Origin: Alphaproteobacteria bacterium
GTDB lineage: Bacteria; Pseudomonadota; Alphaproteobacteria; Sphingomonadales; Sphingomonadaceae
Length of the DNA stretch: 64,000 bases
Assembly: GCA_018823325.1 (NCBI GenBank)
Contig: JAHJIJ010000034.1
Coordinates: 186,001 to 250,000 of the forward strand
Reading direction: 5' to 3'
The notes below the pieces were generated by a model. The model was not told the DNA's origin. It was given only the letters and a program-made list of their open reading frames with translations, and did no database searches. Positions 8,434 to 17,098 of the stretch are shown here, piece by piece. The number at the start of each line of letters is the position of its first letter. The first letter of the stretch is position 1. The position numbers and the translations under genes were made by a program.

Positions 8434-8889
8434 ATGAGCCGCCGCGCGAAGCGCCCGGCTGCCCGGCTGCTGGTCACCGATCCGCAGGGCCGCCTGCTGC
8501 TCTTCCGCTTCACGCCGGACGATCGCCCGCCCTTCTGGGTGACGCCGGGCGGCGCGGTGGATCGGGGAGAGACATTCGAGGAGGCGGCGCGGCGCGAACT
8601 GCGCGAGGAAACGGGGCTCGACCTCGAACCCGGGCCGCTCGTGGCGGTGCGGCATGTAACCTTCATCACGCTGGAGGGCATTCCTGTCGATGCCGAGGAG
8701 CGCTTCTACGCCGTACCCGTGCCGGACGCGCGAATCGACACGGCCGGGCACACCGACCTGGAAAGGACGGTCATGCTCTCGCATCGCTGGTGGACACCCG
8801 AGGAACTCGCCGCCCATGATGAGGTCTGGTATCCGGTCGATCTGCTCGACATCTGGCGCGGCCTGATCAGCGGAATCGTGACGTCATGA
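8434..8889 (+). CDS. NUDIX hydrolase
   Basis: A 151-residue protein with a complete Nudix box (G-x5-E-x7-REUxEExGU) from GGAVDRGETFEE through REETGLD, about residues 39-62. It hydrolyses a nucleoside diphosphate linked to another moiety; the particular substrate cannot be assigned. The start is the ATG at 8434 (a GTG lies at 8431) just after the bolA stop. It ends in a 4-bp ATGA overlap with xerC, so bolA-nudix-xerC may be one transcript. Confidence 0.9.
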   Translation: MSRRAKRPAARLLVTDPQGRLLLFRFTPDDRPPFWVTPGGAVDRGETFEEAARRELREETGLDLEPGPLVAVRHVTFITLEGIPVDAEERFYAVPVPDARIDTAGHTDLERTVMLSHRWWTPEELAAHDEVWYPVDLLDIWRGLISGIVTS

Positions 8890-9794
8890 CGGGTGACTCG
8901 CGCGCAGCGCTGCTGGAGGGATGGCGCGTGCATCTCGCCGAAGGGCGCCGCCGTTCGCTGCATACGGTGCGGGCCTATGTCTCCACCGCCGAACGGCTGC
9001 TCGACTGGATGGCGGTGATGGACGGGCGGGCGCCCTCACCGGAGGCCATCGCCAAGCTTACAACCAGCGATCTGCGCGCCTATCTCGCCACGCGCCGCGC
9101 CGAGGGCATTGGCAACAGCTCGGCTGCCCGCGAACTCTCCGCCCTGCGCGCATTCCTGCGCTTCGTTGGCGGCGAGGGCGCAATGATTCCCGCCATGCGC
9201 GGCCCGCGCGTGAAACCTGGCGTGCCCCGTCCGGTCAGTCCGGATGAAGCCATCGCGCTGGCGCAGGACATCGCGGAGACCGCGCGGGACGGCTGGATCG
9301 GCGCGCGGGACTGGGCCGTGCTGCTGCTGCTCTACGGCGCCGGCCTGCGCATCAGCGAGGCACTCGGCCTCACCGGCGAGGTGCTGCCGCTGGGCGAAAC
9401 GCTGCGCGTGCTGGGCAAGCGGGGCAAGACGCGGATGGTGCCGCTGCTGCCGCAGGTCCGCACCGCTATCGAGGGCTACATCGCGCTTTGCCCCTATCCG
9501 ATGGGAAAGGGAGAGCCCTTGTTTCGCGGCGCGCGCGGCGGGCCGCTCTCGCCCGCGCTCATTCGCCGCGCAGTGCAGGGCGCGCGTGGGCGCCTCGGGC
9601 TGCACGATCGCACCACGCCCCACGCCCTGCGCCACAGCTTCGCCACCCATTTACTCGGCCGCGGCGCCGATCTGCGATCCCTGCAGGAGCTGCTCGGCCA
9701 TGCCAGCCTCTCCTCCACGCAGATCTACACGCAAGTCGATGCAGCGCATCTGCTCGATGTTTATCGCGCCGCGCATCCCCGCGCGGAGGGCTGA
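8886..9794 (+). CDS. xerC: tyrosine recombinase XerC
   Basis: A 302-residue tyrosine recombinase with an N-terminal SAM-like core-binding domain and a C-terminal catalytic domain. The catalytic residues are visible: Arg in GLRISEA (about 154), Lys in the GKRGKTR hairpin, HALRHSF (His/Arg), LGHASL (His), and nucleophile Tyr in TQIYTQVD (about 280). Length and motifs match XerC, which with XerD resolves chromosome dimers at dif near the terminus. Housekeeping neighbours argue against a phage integrase. It overlaps the NUDIX gene by 4 bp. Confidence 0.92.
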   Translation: MTGDSRAALLEGWRVHLAEGRRRSLHTVRAYVSTAERLLDWMAVMDGRAPSPEAIAKLTTSDLRAYLATRRAEGIGNSSAARELSALRAFLRFVGGEGAMIPAMRGPRVKPGVPRPVSPDEAIALAQDIAETARDGWIGARDWAVLLLLYGAGLRISEALGLTGEVLPLGETLRVLGKRGKTRMVPLLPQVRTAIEGYIALCPYPMGKGEPLFRGARGGPLSPALIRRAVQGARGRLGLHDRTTPHALRHSFATHLLGRGADLRSLQELLGHASLSSTQIYTQVDAAHLLDVYRAAHPRAEG

Positions 9795-9821
9795 GCTCGC
9801 TGCGAAGTTGCGCCGCGCAAG

Positions 9822-10433
9822 TCAGGCGCGATCGTGCGGCTCGTGCTTCCAGGTGAAGAGCCGCCAGAGATAGCCAATCGCCATGAGGCCCACCGCGATG
9901 TTCGTGAGCGGGCCGAGGTAATCGTCGATCCGCTCGAAGCGAACGCCGAGATAATAGCCGGCGCCGACGAGCACGATGTTCCAGATGAGCGCGCCGCCGC
10001 TCGTCCAGATGACAAAGCGCCAGAAGGGCATGGCGAACAGGCCCGCCGGTAGCGAGACGATGGTGCGGAACACCGGCATGAAGCGGAAGAAGAAGACGAT
10101 CTTGTCGCCATGGCGCAGGAAGGCGCGCTGCAGCCACTCGACCTCCCGCCAGCGCAGCGTGGCCCAGCGGCCATAGCGCTCGACCAATGGCCGCAAGCGC
10201 GCATAGCCGAGCCACAGGCCCAGATAATACCAGAAGAGATTGCCGATCGTCGTGCCGATCGTCCCCGCAGCGAGCAGGGGAATGAGATCCATCCTGCCCT
10301 GCCCGACGCGAATGCCGCCAATACCCATGATGAGCTCCGAGGGGATGGGCGGAAACACATTTTCCACCACCATCAGCAGCGCAATGCCCCAATAGCCGCC
10401 AGCATCGATCAGGCGAACGACCCAGTCGCTCAT
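9822..10433 (-). CDS. DedA family inner-membrane protein
   Basis: A 203-residue polytopic membrane protein of the DedA/SNARE-associated family, linked to undecaprenyl-phosphate or phospholipid translocation and envelope homeostasis. Visible marks are the N-terminal ENVFPPIPSE motif and the conserved FFFRFMPVFRT segment. The frame extends to 10496, but the family N terminus corresponds to MSDWVV at 10433. It follows gshB on the same strand with a 22-bp gap and is probably co-transcribed. Confidence 0.92.
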   Translation of the reverse strand: MSDWVVRLIDAGGYWGIALLMVVENVFPPIPSELIMGIGGIRVGQGRMDLIPLLAAGTIGTTIGNLFWYYLGLWLGYARLRPLVERYGRWATLRWREVEWLQRAFLRHGDKIVFFFRFMPVFRTIVSLPAGLFAMPFWRFVIWTSGGALIWNIVLVGAGYYLGVRFERIDDYLGPLTNIAVGLMAIGYLWRLFTWKHEPHDRA

Positions 10434-10455
10434 GCGCTGCTGCTCATCGGCGCCG

Positions 10456-11418
10456 TCAGGCAGCCTGACGTTCGGACAAGCGCCGCTCGACGGCATCCCA
10501 GATCAGCCCGCCGGTGTCGGTGCCATTGAAGGCATCGATTGCCACGATACCGGTGGGTGAGGTCACGTTGATCTCGGTCAGCCATTTGCCGCCGATGACA
10601 TCGATGCCGACGAACAACAGGCCGCGCTTCTTGAGTTCCGGCCCCAGCGCATCGCAGATTTCCCGCTCTTCCGCCGTTAGCTCGGTCTTGGCGGCGGTGC
10701 CGCCGGCAGCAAGATTGGAGCGAATCTCACCCTTGCCGGGAATGCGATTGATCGCGCCGGCGACTTCGCCATCGACCAGCACGATACGCTTGTCACCCTG
10801 CGCCACATCCTTGAGGAACGCCTGCACCATGAAGCTTTCGACCCACATCTCGCCAAAAAGTTCCACGAGAGCGGCAAGATTGGCACCATCCGCGCCGATG
10901 CGAAACACCGCGGATCCGGCATTGCCATAAAGCGGCTTCACGACGATCTCGCCATGCTCGGCAAGGAAGTCGCGCGTTTCCGCGAGGCTGCGCGTGATCA
11001 TCGTCGGCGGCATGAAGCGCGCGAAATCCAGCACGTAGAGCTTCTCGGGGGCATTGCGGACCGAAATCGGATCATTGACCACCAGCGTCTCGCCAGTGAT
11101 CCGCTCCAGCAGGTGCGTGGCCGTGATGTAATTGAGGTCGAATGGCGGGTCCTGCCGCATCCAGACCACATCGACATCGCTGCCGAGGTCCAGCTTCACA
11201 GCTTCGCCGAAGCGATAATGATCGCCTTCCGCGCGCTGCACGGTGACTTCCCGCGCCTGCGCATAGAGGCGCCCGCCGCGCCATGTGAGATCATCCGTGC
11301 GGTAATGATAGAGCCGGTGCCCCCGCGCCTGCCCCGCCATCATGATGTGGAAGGTCGAATCGCCGGCAATGTTCAGCGACTCCATCGGGTCCATCTGCAG
11401 AGCGACCTTGAGCGACAT
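10456..11418 (-). CDS. gshB: glutathione synthetase
   Basis: A 320-residue ATP-grasp enzyme joining gamma-glutamylcysteine and glycine to make glutathione in the cytosol. The N-terminal domain has ALQMDPMESLN. The ATP-grasp part has IVVKPLYGNAGSAVF, and the C-terminal INVTSPTG supplies magnesium and substrate contacts. Length is normal. It lies downstream of yraN (114-bp gap) and upstream of dedA, all on the minus strand. Confidence 0.96.
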   Translation of the reverse strand: MSLKVALQMDPMESLNIAGDSTFHIMMAGQARGHRLYHYRTDDLTWRGGRLYAQAREVTVQRAEGDHYRFGEAVKLDLGSDVDVVWMRQDPPFDLNYITATHLLERITGETLVVNDPISVRNAPEKLYVLDFARFMPPTMITRSLAETRDFLAEHGEIVVKPLYGNAGSAVFRIGADGANLAALVELFGEMWVESFMVQAFLKDVAQGDKRIVLVDGEVAGAINRIPGKGEIRSNLAAGGTAAKTELTAEEREICDALGPELKKRGLLFVGIDVIGGKWLTEINVTSPTGIVAIDAFNGTDTGGLIWDAVERRLSERQAA

Positions 11419-11531
11419 CCAATCTTACCTTCCACTGTTCGGGCCGGGCATGCCGAAACCCTGTTCTCGTTTCACCAAGGGACGCGACCCTTCGACAGAC
11501 GCGGGTGAATGGGGGACGCTGGGGGTACCAA

Positions 11532-11906
11532 TCACCCACCGTGCCAGACATTCTCCAGATGGCGTGGCCGATGACCCGGCGCAAGAAGCATCACGTCGAT
11601 CCGCATGTCATCCTGCGGACCGAGCCAGTTGTGGGCTACTGCTTCCGCCGCCGCCGCGACGCGGGCCAGCCGCCGCTCGTCGATGGCTTCATCGAGCAGG
11701 GCCTCGCTCGCCCGCGTCTTCACCTCGACAAAGGCGACGATGTTACCGCGCCGGGCGATCAGATCGATCTCGCCGGCGCGGGTGCGCACGCGCCGTGCGA
11801 GGATGGACCAGCCCTTGAGCCGCAGCCACCAGCCGGCAATGCGCTCGCCTTGCCGTCCGCGCTTCTCGGCCGCGAGACGCGCCGGCTTGGGCGGGCGGCT
11901 CGTCAC
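11532..11906 (-). CDS. yraN: YraN family protein (UPF0102)
   Basis: A 124-residue protein with the endonuclease-like core of the YraN family: GERIAGWWL, then GEIDLIARRG and VAFVEVKTR, giving the E/D-EVK pattern of the restriction-endonuclease-like fold. The biochemical role is unproven. Its start overlaps the end of rsmI by 4 bp (ATGA). The rsmI-yraN pairing beside a divergent LpoA-like gene resembles the enterobacterial rsmI/lpoA-yraN locus. Confidence 0.92.
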   Translation of the reverse strand: MTSRPPKPARLAAEKRGRQGERIAGWWLRLKGWSILARRVRTRAGEIDLIARRGNIVAFVEVKTRASEALLDEAIDERRLARVAAAAEAVAHNWLGPQDDMRIDVMLLAPGHRPRHLENVWHGG

Positions 11907-12739
11907 TTGCCCTTGAGCTCCATCGCCCGTGCATAAAGCGCCTTGCGATCCGCACCGAGTGCGCGGGCGACTTCGCCCGCGGCTTGCGAGACGGTCAGCC
12001 GCTCCAGCGCCTCGCGCAGCGCCGCATCGATCTCGTCGGCCTCCGGCGCGGCGCGTTCTCCGGGCGGGCCGACGACGAGGACGATCTCGCCGCGCGGCTC
12101 CTTTTGCGTGCAGGCCGCCGCAAGCTCGGTCAACGTGCCGGTGAGCGTTTCCTCATAGGCCTTGCTGATCTCCCGGCACAGCGCGGCGGGGCGGTCCCCC
12201 AGCACGGCCGTCATGTCCGCCAGCGAGGCTGCACAGCGCGGGCCGCTCTCGTAGAAAACCAAGGTTGCGCGCAGCCCGGCGACTTCGGTCAGAGTATCGG
12301 TCCGCGCCTTGGTCTTGGCGGGGAGGAAACCCATGAACAGGAAGCGGTCGCTGGGCAGGCCGGAGAGCGTGATCGCCGCGATGGCCGCGCAGGGCCCGGG
12401 AATGGTCGTGACGGCTCGGCCCGCCGCACGGGCGTCTCGCACCAGCTTGTAACCAGGATCGGAGATAAGCGGTGTACCGGCGTCCGAAAGCAGCGCGACG
12501 GCCTCGGTTGCCATGCGATCGACCAGTCGGACGCGGACCTGCTCATTACTGTGATCATGATACGGAATCATAGGCCGATCCGACCCGGCATGGCGCAGCA
12601 GCTTTGCGCTCACGCGGCTGTCCTCCACGGCAATGACATCAGCGCCTTGCAGAATCGACGCTGCGCGTGGCGACAGGTCGGACAAGTTGCCGATCGGTCC
12701 TGCAACGATATATAGGCCGGGCTCAAGTGAAGCGGACAT
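11903..12739 (-). CDS. rsmI: 16S rRNA (cytidine(1402)-2'-O)-methyltransferase RsmI
   Basis: A 278-residue SAM-dependent tetrapyrrole-methylase-fold enzyme that 2'-O-methylates C1402 of 16S rRNA. Visible marks are LYIVAGPIGNLSDLS, VIAVEDSR, ALLSDAGTPLISDPG and the TTIPGPCAAIAA region, all typical of RsmI. The frame is open to 12949, but the family begins at MSASLEPG, so the start is 12739. That leaves only 11 bp to the divergent start at 12751, and no good ribosome-binding site is visible for rsmI. Confidence 0.94.
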   Translation of the reverse strand: MSASLEPGLYIVAGPIGNLSDLSPRAASILQGADVIAVEDSRVSAKLLRHAGSDRPMIPYHDHSNEQVRVRLVDRMATEAVALLSDAGTPLISDPGYKLVRDARAAGRAVTTIPGPCAAIAAITLSGLPSDRFLFMGFLPAKTKARTDTLTEVAGLRATLVFYESGPRCAASLADMTAVLGDRPAALCREISKAYEETLTGTLTELAAACTQKEPRGEIVLVVGPPGERAAPEADEIDAALREALERLTVSQAAGEVARALGADRKALYARAMELKGK

Positions 12740-12750
12740 AGAGGAATGCC

Positions 12751-13965
12751 ATGGCAGAGAGGAGCCTTGCGGGGCAAGTGAGGTTCGACATCGCGGCAGG
12801 AGGCACCCCGACGCCCCGCCGCCTCCTGCAAGGCTTTGTGCTGCTTGGCGCGATGCTGCTCGCTGCGTGCGCGCGCGTCGTTCCCCCTTCCGCGCCACCA
12901 CCGCCGCCACCGCCGACTCAGCAGCCGGACGTGACGCAGGGCCTGCCAACCGATGCAGAGCGGCATCGGATTGCCCTGCTGGTGCCGATGAGCGGTGCCA
13001 ATGCGGGCGTGGGACGCTCTCTCGCCAATGCCACCACCATGGCGCTGCTCGATACCAAGACCGAGCGGCTGCGCGTCACCACCTATGATACAGGCCGCGA
13101 CCCGGCGGGTGCTGCGCGCAAGGCCGTGGCGGAAGGCAACAAGCTCATCCTCGGCCCGCTCACGGCGGACGAAGTGCGCGCCGTCGCGCCGATTGCGCGG
13201 ACTGCCAACGTGCCGGTGCTGAGCTACTCGAACGACGAGAGCGTCGCCGGCAATGGCGTTTATCTGCTCGGCTACAGTCCGGAACAATCCGTCGAGCGGG
13301 TCGTCCGCTTTGCGCGCGCGCGCGGTCTCAACGACTTCGCAGCGCTGGTCCCCCGCGGCGTTTATGGCGAGCGTGCTGGCGCAGCCTTCCTCAATGAAGT
13401 GAAGGCCGCCGGCGGCACGGTCGTGGGCATGGAGACATTCGATCGCTCGGCCAATTCCGTGCAGGCCGCCGTCCAGCGCCTCTCGGCCAGCTCCAGCTAT
13501 GATGCGCTGCTGATCGCCGATGTCGGTCGCATCGCGCTGCAGGCCGCGCCGCTGGTGCGCGCAAGCGGCGGCGCTGAAGCCCGCATTCTGGGCACCGAAC
13601 TATGGGCGACCGAATCGGGACTATCGGCCAGCACAGCGCTGCGCGGCGCCTGGTATGCCAGCGTCTCGGACGGACTCTACCGGACGCTCGCCAGCAAGTA
13701 TCGCTCGACCTATGGCACTGCGCCCTACCGGCTCGCTTCGCTCGGCTATGATTCGGTGCTGCTCGCCGTGCGGATTGCGCAGGACTGGAAACCCGGCACC
13801 GCCTTTCCGGCACGCCGCCTGACCGATTCGGAAGGCTTTGCCGGCATCGACGGCGCCTTCCGCTTCGGCAAGGGTGGCATCGCCGAGCGCGCACTGGAGG
13901 TCCAGCAGGTCGGCGCCACGGGATCGACGGTGGTGGATGCCGCGCCGAAGGGTTTCGGGCGCTAG
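12751..13965 (+). CDS. penicillin-binding protein activator (LpoA-like lipoprotein)
   Basis: A 404-residue outer-membrane lipoprotein candidate. The lipobox LLAAC is near residues 36-40 after a rather long N-region. A Pro-rich linker and a periplasmic-binding-protein-like domain (HRIALLVPMSG, LILGPLTADEV) follow. The family contains LpoA, which activates the bifunctional peptidoglycan synthase PBP1A from the outer membrane. It lacks LpoA's extra N-terminal TPR region and is shorter than the E. coli protein. AGAGGA precedes the ATG; a GTG at 12778 is an alternative. The divergent partner is rsmI, as in enterobacteria. Confidence 0.88.
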   Translation: MAERSLAGQVRFDIAAGGTPTPRRLLQGFVLLGAMLLAACARVVPPSAPPPPPPPTQQPDVTQGLPTDAERHRIALLVPMSGANAGVGRSLANATTMALLDTKTERLRVTTYDTGRDPAGAARKAVAEGNKLILGPLTADEVRAVAPIARTANVPVLSYSNDESVAGNGVYLLGYSPEQSVERVVRFARARGLNDFAALVPRGVYGERAGAAFLNEVKAAGGTVVGMETFDRSANSVQAAVQRLSASSSYDALLIADVGRIALQAAPLVRASGGAEARILGTELWATESGLSASTALRGAWYASVSDGLYRTLASKYRSTYGTAPYRLASLGYDSVLLAVRIAQDWKPGTAFPARRLTDSEGFAGIDGAFRFGKGGIAERALEVQQVGATGSTVVDAAPKGFGR

Positions 13966-13986
13966 GTCTCCCCACCCGAAATGGAA

Positions 13987-14022
13987 AAAGGGCCGCTGTC
14001 TCAGGAGAGGCAGCGGCCCTTT
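13987..14022. terminator. bidirectional terminator between the LpoA-like gene and transaldolase
   Basis: Perfect 12-bp stem AAAGGGCCGCTG (13987-13998) with CAGCGGCCCTTT (14011-14022), 12-base loop, A-rich on the left and T-rich on the right. It is placed between convergent genes and can serve both. Confidence 0.85.
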
Positions 14023-14044
14023 CTATTGGAAGATCGGCGAGACC

Positions 14045-14698
14045 TCAGAGGATCGACTGACCCGTCTTTTCCCAGTCGGCCGCGAAGCCGGCGAGGCCCT
14101 TGTCGGTGAGGACATGGTTGACCAGTGACTTGATAACAGCCGGCGGCGCGGTGATCACGTCTGCGCCGATCTTGGCGCATTCCAGAACGTGGATGGGATG
14201 GCGCAGCGAAGCAGCGAGAATCTCCGTCTCGAAGCCATAATTGTCGTAGATCAGGCGGATATCGTCGATCAGCTTCATGCCATCGAAGCCATTGTCATCA
14301 TGGCGGCCGACGAATGGCGAGATGAAGCTCGCGCCGGCCTTGGCGGCCAGCAGCGCCTGATTGGCCGAGAAGCACAGCGTCACATTGACGAGGCAGTCGT
14401 CTTCGGTGAGCGCCTTGCAGGTCTTGAGGCCATCGATGGTGAGCGGCACCTTGATGCAGACATTGTCCGCGATCTTCCGCAGCAAGGCGGCTTCCTTCAT
14501 CATCGTCTCATGATCGAGCGCGACGACCTCGGCCGAGACGGGGCCATCGACCAGGCCGCAGATCTCTTCCACCACCTCAAGGAACTTGCGGCCAGACTTG
14601 TGGATGAGGCTGGGGTTGGTGGTCACGCCATCCAGCAGGCCGGTGGCGGCAAGCTCGCGGATTTCGGCAGTGTCGGCGGTATCGACGAAGAATTTCAT
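14045..14698 (-). CDS. tal: transaldolase / fructose-6-phosphate aldolase (small TalC type)
   Basis: A 217-residue TIM-barrel enzyme of the small transaldolase subfamily. It starts [16 protein letters not shown], has TTNPSLI, carries the Schiff-base lysine in CIKVPLT, and has the SPFVGRHDD phosphate-binding segment. It transfers dihydroxyacetone units between sugar phosphates in the pentose phosphate pathway. Sequence alone does not separate transaldolase from fructose-6-phosphate aldolase activity. It is divergent from priA. Confidence 0.93.
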   Translation of the reverse strand: MKFFVDTADTAEIRELAATGLLDGVTTNPSLIHKSGRKFLEVVEEICGLVDGPVSAEVVALDHETMMKEAALLRKIADNVCIKVPLTIDGLKTCKALTEDDCLVNVTLCFSANQALLAAKAGASFISPFVGRHDDNGFDGMKLIDDIRLIYDNYGFETEILAASLRHPIHVLECAKIGADVITAPPAVIKSLVNHVLTDKGLAGFAADWEKTGQSIL

Positions 14699-14828
14699 GG
14701 CCCTGATGGCTCCCGGTGTTGGAAAAGTTGGTAGCGCCTATAGCGCCGAGCGCGCAGCGATGTAAGGCCCGCTGCCGACGGATACCGACACCATTTCCTA
14801 TCCGCCCGACAGTCTCTAAGGCCGGGAC

Positions 14829-16997
14829 ATGACCCGCGCCCGGATCATCCTCCTCAATGCCGCGCTTGGCCCGCTCGATTATCGGGTACCGCACGGCATG
14901 ACGGCCGAGCCGGGGCAGATCGTGGTGGCACCGCTTGGGCCGCGCCCGATGATCGGCGTGGTGTGGGAGGCCGAGAGCTTCCCCGACGTGGCGCCGGTCG
15001 GCGACAACCGTCTGCGCCCCATTTCCGGCGTGGTGGATGCGCCGCCCCTGCCCGCGCCTCTGCGCCGGCTGATCGAGTGGACGGCGGACTACTACCTCGC
15101 CCCGCCCGCTGCCGTGCTGCGCATGGCGCTTGCCTCCATGTCCGCGCTGGAGGGTGGGAAAACCGTCATTGAGTATCGCCCGACGGGTGTGGTGCCAGAC
15201 CGGCTGACCCCGCAGCGCGAACAGGCCCTCGAGCGAATCGGCGAGCGGCAGGGCCTCGTGCGCGAGCTGGCTGCAATCGGCGAGGTCAGCGATGCGGTGA
15301 TTCGCGGGCTGGTGAAGCAGGGCGCGCTCGAAGCCGTCGAGGTCTCGACCGATCAGCCCTATCCCGAACCCGATCCCGATTTCGTGACGGTGGCGCTCAG
15401 CCCCGACCAGCAGACAGCAGCGGATCGGCTCACCGCCCATGTCCGCGCGCATGAGTTTCAGACGGTGCTGCTCGATGGCGTCACCGGATCGGGCAAGACG
15501 GAGGTTTACTTCGAGGCGCTGGCGGAAACACTGCGGCAGGGGAAGCAGGCATTGGTGCTGCTGCCGGAAATCGCCCTGACCGAGCCTTTCCTCGACCGCT
15601 TCACCGCGCGCTTCTGCTGCGAGCCAGTCGCCTGGCACTCCGGGCTCAAGCAGTCCGACCGGCGTCGCGCCTGGCGCGCGATCTCGCGGGGCGAGGCGCA
15701 GGTGGTGGTCGGCGCTCGCTCGGCGCTGTTCCTGCCCTACCCTCAGCTCGGTCTCATCATCGTCGATGAAGCGCACGAAACCAGCTTCAAGCAGGAAGAC
15801 GGCGTGCGCTATCACGCCCGGGACGTGGCGGTGATGCGCGGCATGTTCGAGCGCTGCCCGGTCATTCTGGCCTCCGCCACGCCCGCGATCGAGACCCGGC
15901 ATCAGGTCGCGCTTGGCCGCTATGAAGAGATTGCGCTCCCCAGCCGGTTCGGCGGGGCCGAACTGCCGGAGATTCTCGGCCTCGATCTGACCATCGACCC
16001 GCCAGATCGGGGCCGCTGGCTGGCACCTCCGCTGGTGAAGGCAATGGCCGAAACGCTGGAGCGCGGCGAGCAATCGCTGCTGTTCCTCAACCGGCGCGGC
16101 TATGCGCCGCTGACACTGTGCCGGCATTGCGGCCACCGCTTCCAGTGCCCGAATTGCACCGCGTGGATGGTGGAGCATCGCCTGACGCGGCGGCTGGCCT
16201 GCCACCATTGCGGACACAGCATCCCGACGCCCGACGCCTGCCCCGAGTGCCACGAAGCCGATGCGCTGGTAGCCTGCGGTCCGGGCGTCGAGCGCATCGC
16301 CGACGAAGTAAAGGCGCTCTTCCCGCAGGCGCGCACGGCCATTGTGACTTCAGACACGCTCTGGTCTCCGGCCCGAGCGGCCGCCTTCGTGCGGGACGTG
16401 GCCGGGGGAGCGGTCGACATCATCATCGGCACGCAGCTTGTGACGAAGGGCTATCATTTCCCCGAGCTCACGTTGGTCGGTGTGGTCGATGCCGATCTGG
16501 GCCTCGATGGCGGGGACTTGCGCGCAGCCGAGCGGACCTACCAGCAGATCATGCAAGTCGCAGGGCGCGCCGGGCGCGGCGAAAAACCGGGGCGCGTGTT
16601 CATCCAGACCCGTGCCGCGGAAGCTCCTGTGATCCGCGCCCTGCTCGACGGCGACGGCGAGCGCTTCTATGCGATGGAAACGGAAAGCCGGCGGCTAGCC
16701 AATGCGCCGCCGTTCGGCCGGTTCGCGGCCATTATCGTCAGCGATACGGATGCGGCGCTGGCCCGGGAGACCGCGCATCGCATCGGCAAACATGCGCCGC
16801 ACCAGGATGGTCTGGAGGTGTATGGCCCCGCCGAAGCGCCGCTGGCCGTGTTGCGGGGCCGGCACAGGTTCCGCCTTCTGGTGCATGCGCGGCGGGGGGT
16901 CGAATTGCAGGCAATCGTGCGGAAGTGGCTGGGGCAGATCGACTGGAAGAGCAGCACGCGGGTGAGCGTGGATATCGACCCATACAGTTTCGTTTGA
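14829..16997 (+). CDS. priA: primosomal protein N' (replication restart helicase PriA)
   Basis: A 722-residue superfamily 2 helicase that reloads the replisome at stalled forks. An N-terminal DNA-binding domain starts near LDYRVP. Walker A GVTGSGKTEVY is near residues 216-226, and the DEAH box is IIVDEAHE. Eight cysteines between about residues 430 and 480 (CRHCGHRFQCPNC, CHHCGH, CPEC) form the two zinc sites. A C-terminal helicase core has QVAGRAGRG. Length and order match PriA. Confidence 0.97.
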   Translation: MTRARIILLNAALGPLDYRVPHGMTAEPGQIVVAPLGPRPMIGVVWEAESFPDVAPVGDNRLRPISGVVDAPPLPAPLRRLIEWTADYYLAPPAAVLRMALASMSALEGGKTVIEYRPTGVVPDRLTPQREQALERIGERQGLVRELAAIGEVSDAVIRGLVKQGALEAVEVSTDQPYPEPDPDFVTVALSPDQQTAADRLTAHVRAHEFQTVLLDGVTGSGKTEVYFEALAETLRQGKQALVLLPEIALTEPFLDRFTARFCCEPVAWHSGLKQSDRRRAWRAISRGEAQVVVGARSALFLPYPQLGLIIVDEAHETSFKQEDGVRYHARDVAVMRGMFERCPVILASATPAIETRHQVALGRYEEIALPSRFGGAELPEILGLDLTIDPPDRGRWLAPPLVKAMAETLERGEQSLLFLNRRGYAPLTLCRHCGHRFQCPNCTAWMVEHRLTRRLACHHCGHSIPTPDACPECHEADALVACGPGVERIADEVKALFPQARTAIVTSDTLWSPARAAAFVRDVAGGAVDIIIGTQLVTKGYHFPELTLVGVVDADLGLDGGDLRAAERTYQQIMQVAGRAGRGEKPGRVFIQTRAAEAPVIRALLDGDGERFYAMETESRRLANAPPFGRFAAIIVSDTDAALARETAHRIGKHAPHQDGLEVYGPAEAPLAVLRGRHRFRLLVHARRGVELQAIVRKWLGQIDWKSSTRVSVDIDPYSFV

Positions 16998-17011
16998 GAA
17001 ATACCCGGTTT

Positions 17012-17056
17012 GCAGCCGCCCGGCTTCGGGGGAGGGGTGGGGGTCCGGGCGGCTGC
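17012..17056. terminator. long GC stem between priA and the convergent membrane-anchored gene
   Basis: Perfect 12-bp stem GCAGCCGCCCGG (17012-17023) with CCGGGCGGCTGC (17045-17056), 21-base G-rich loop, starting 14 bases after the priA stop. No T-tract, so termination is likely but not certain. Confidence 0.6.
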
Positions 17057-17098
17057 GCGACCCTTCAAGGGCCGACATGTATCTGAGGACCGAGTAGA

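Noticed and set aside
8886-9794. XerC-like gene as an integrase of a mobile element
   Set aside because: Length and catalytic set fit XerC, neighbours are housekeeping genes, and there is no tRNA or att-like repeat.
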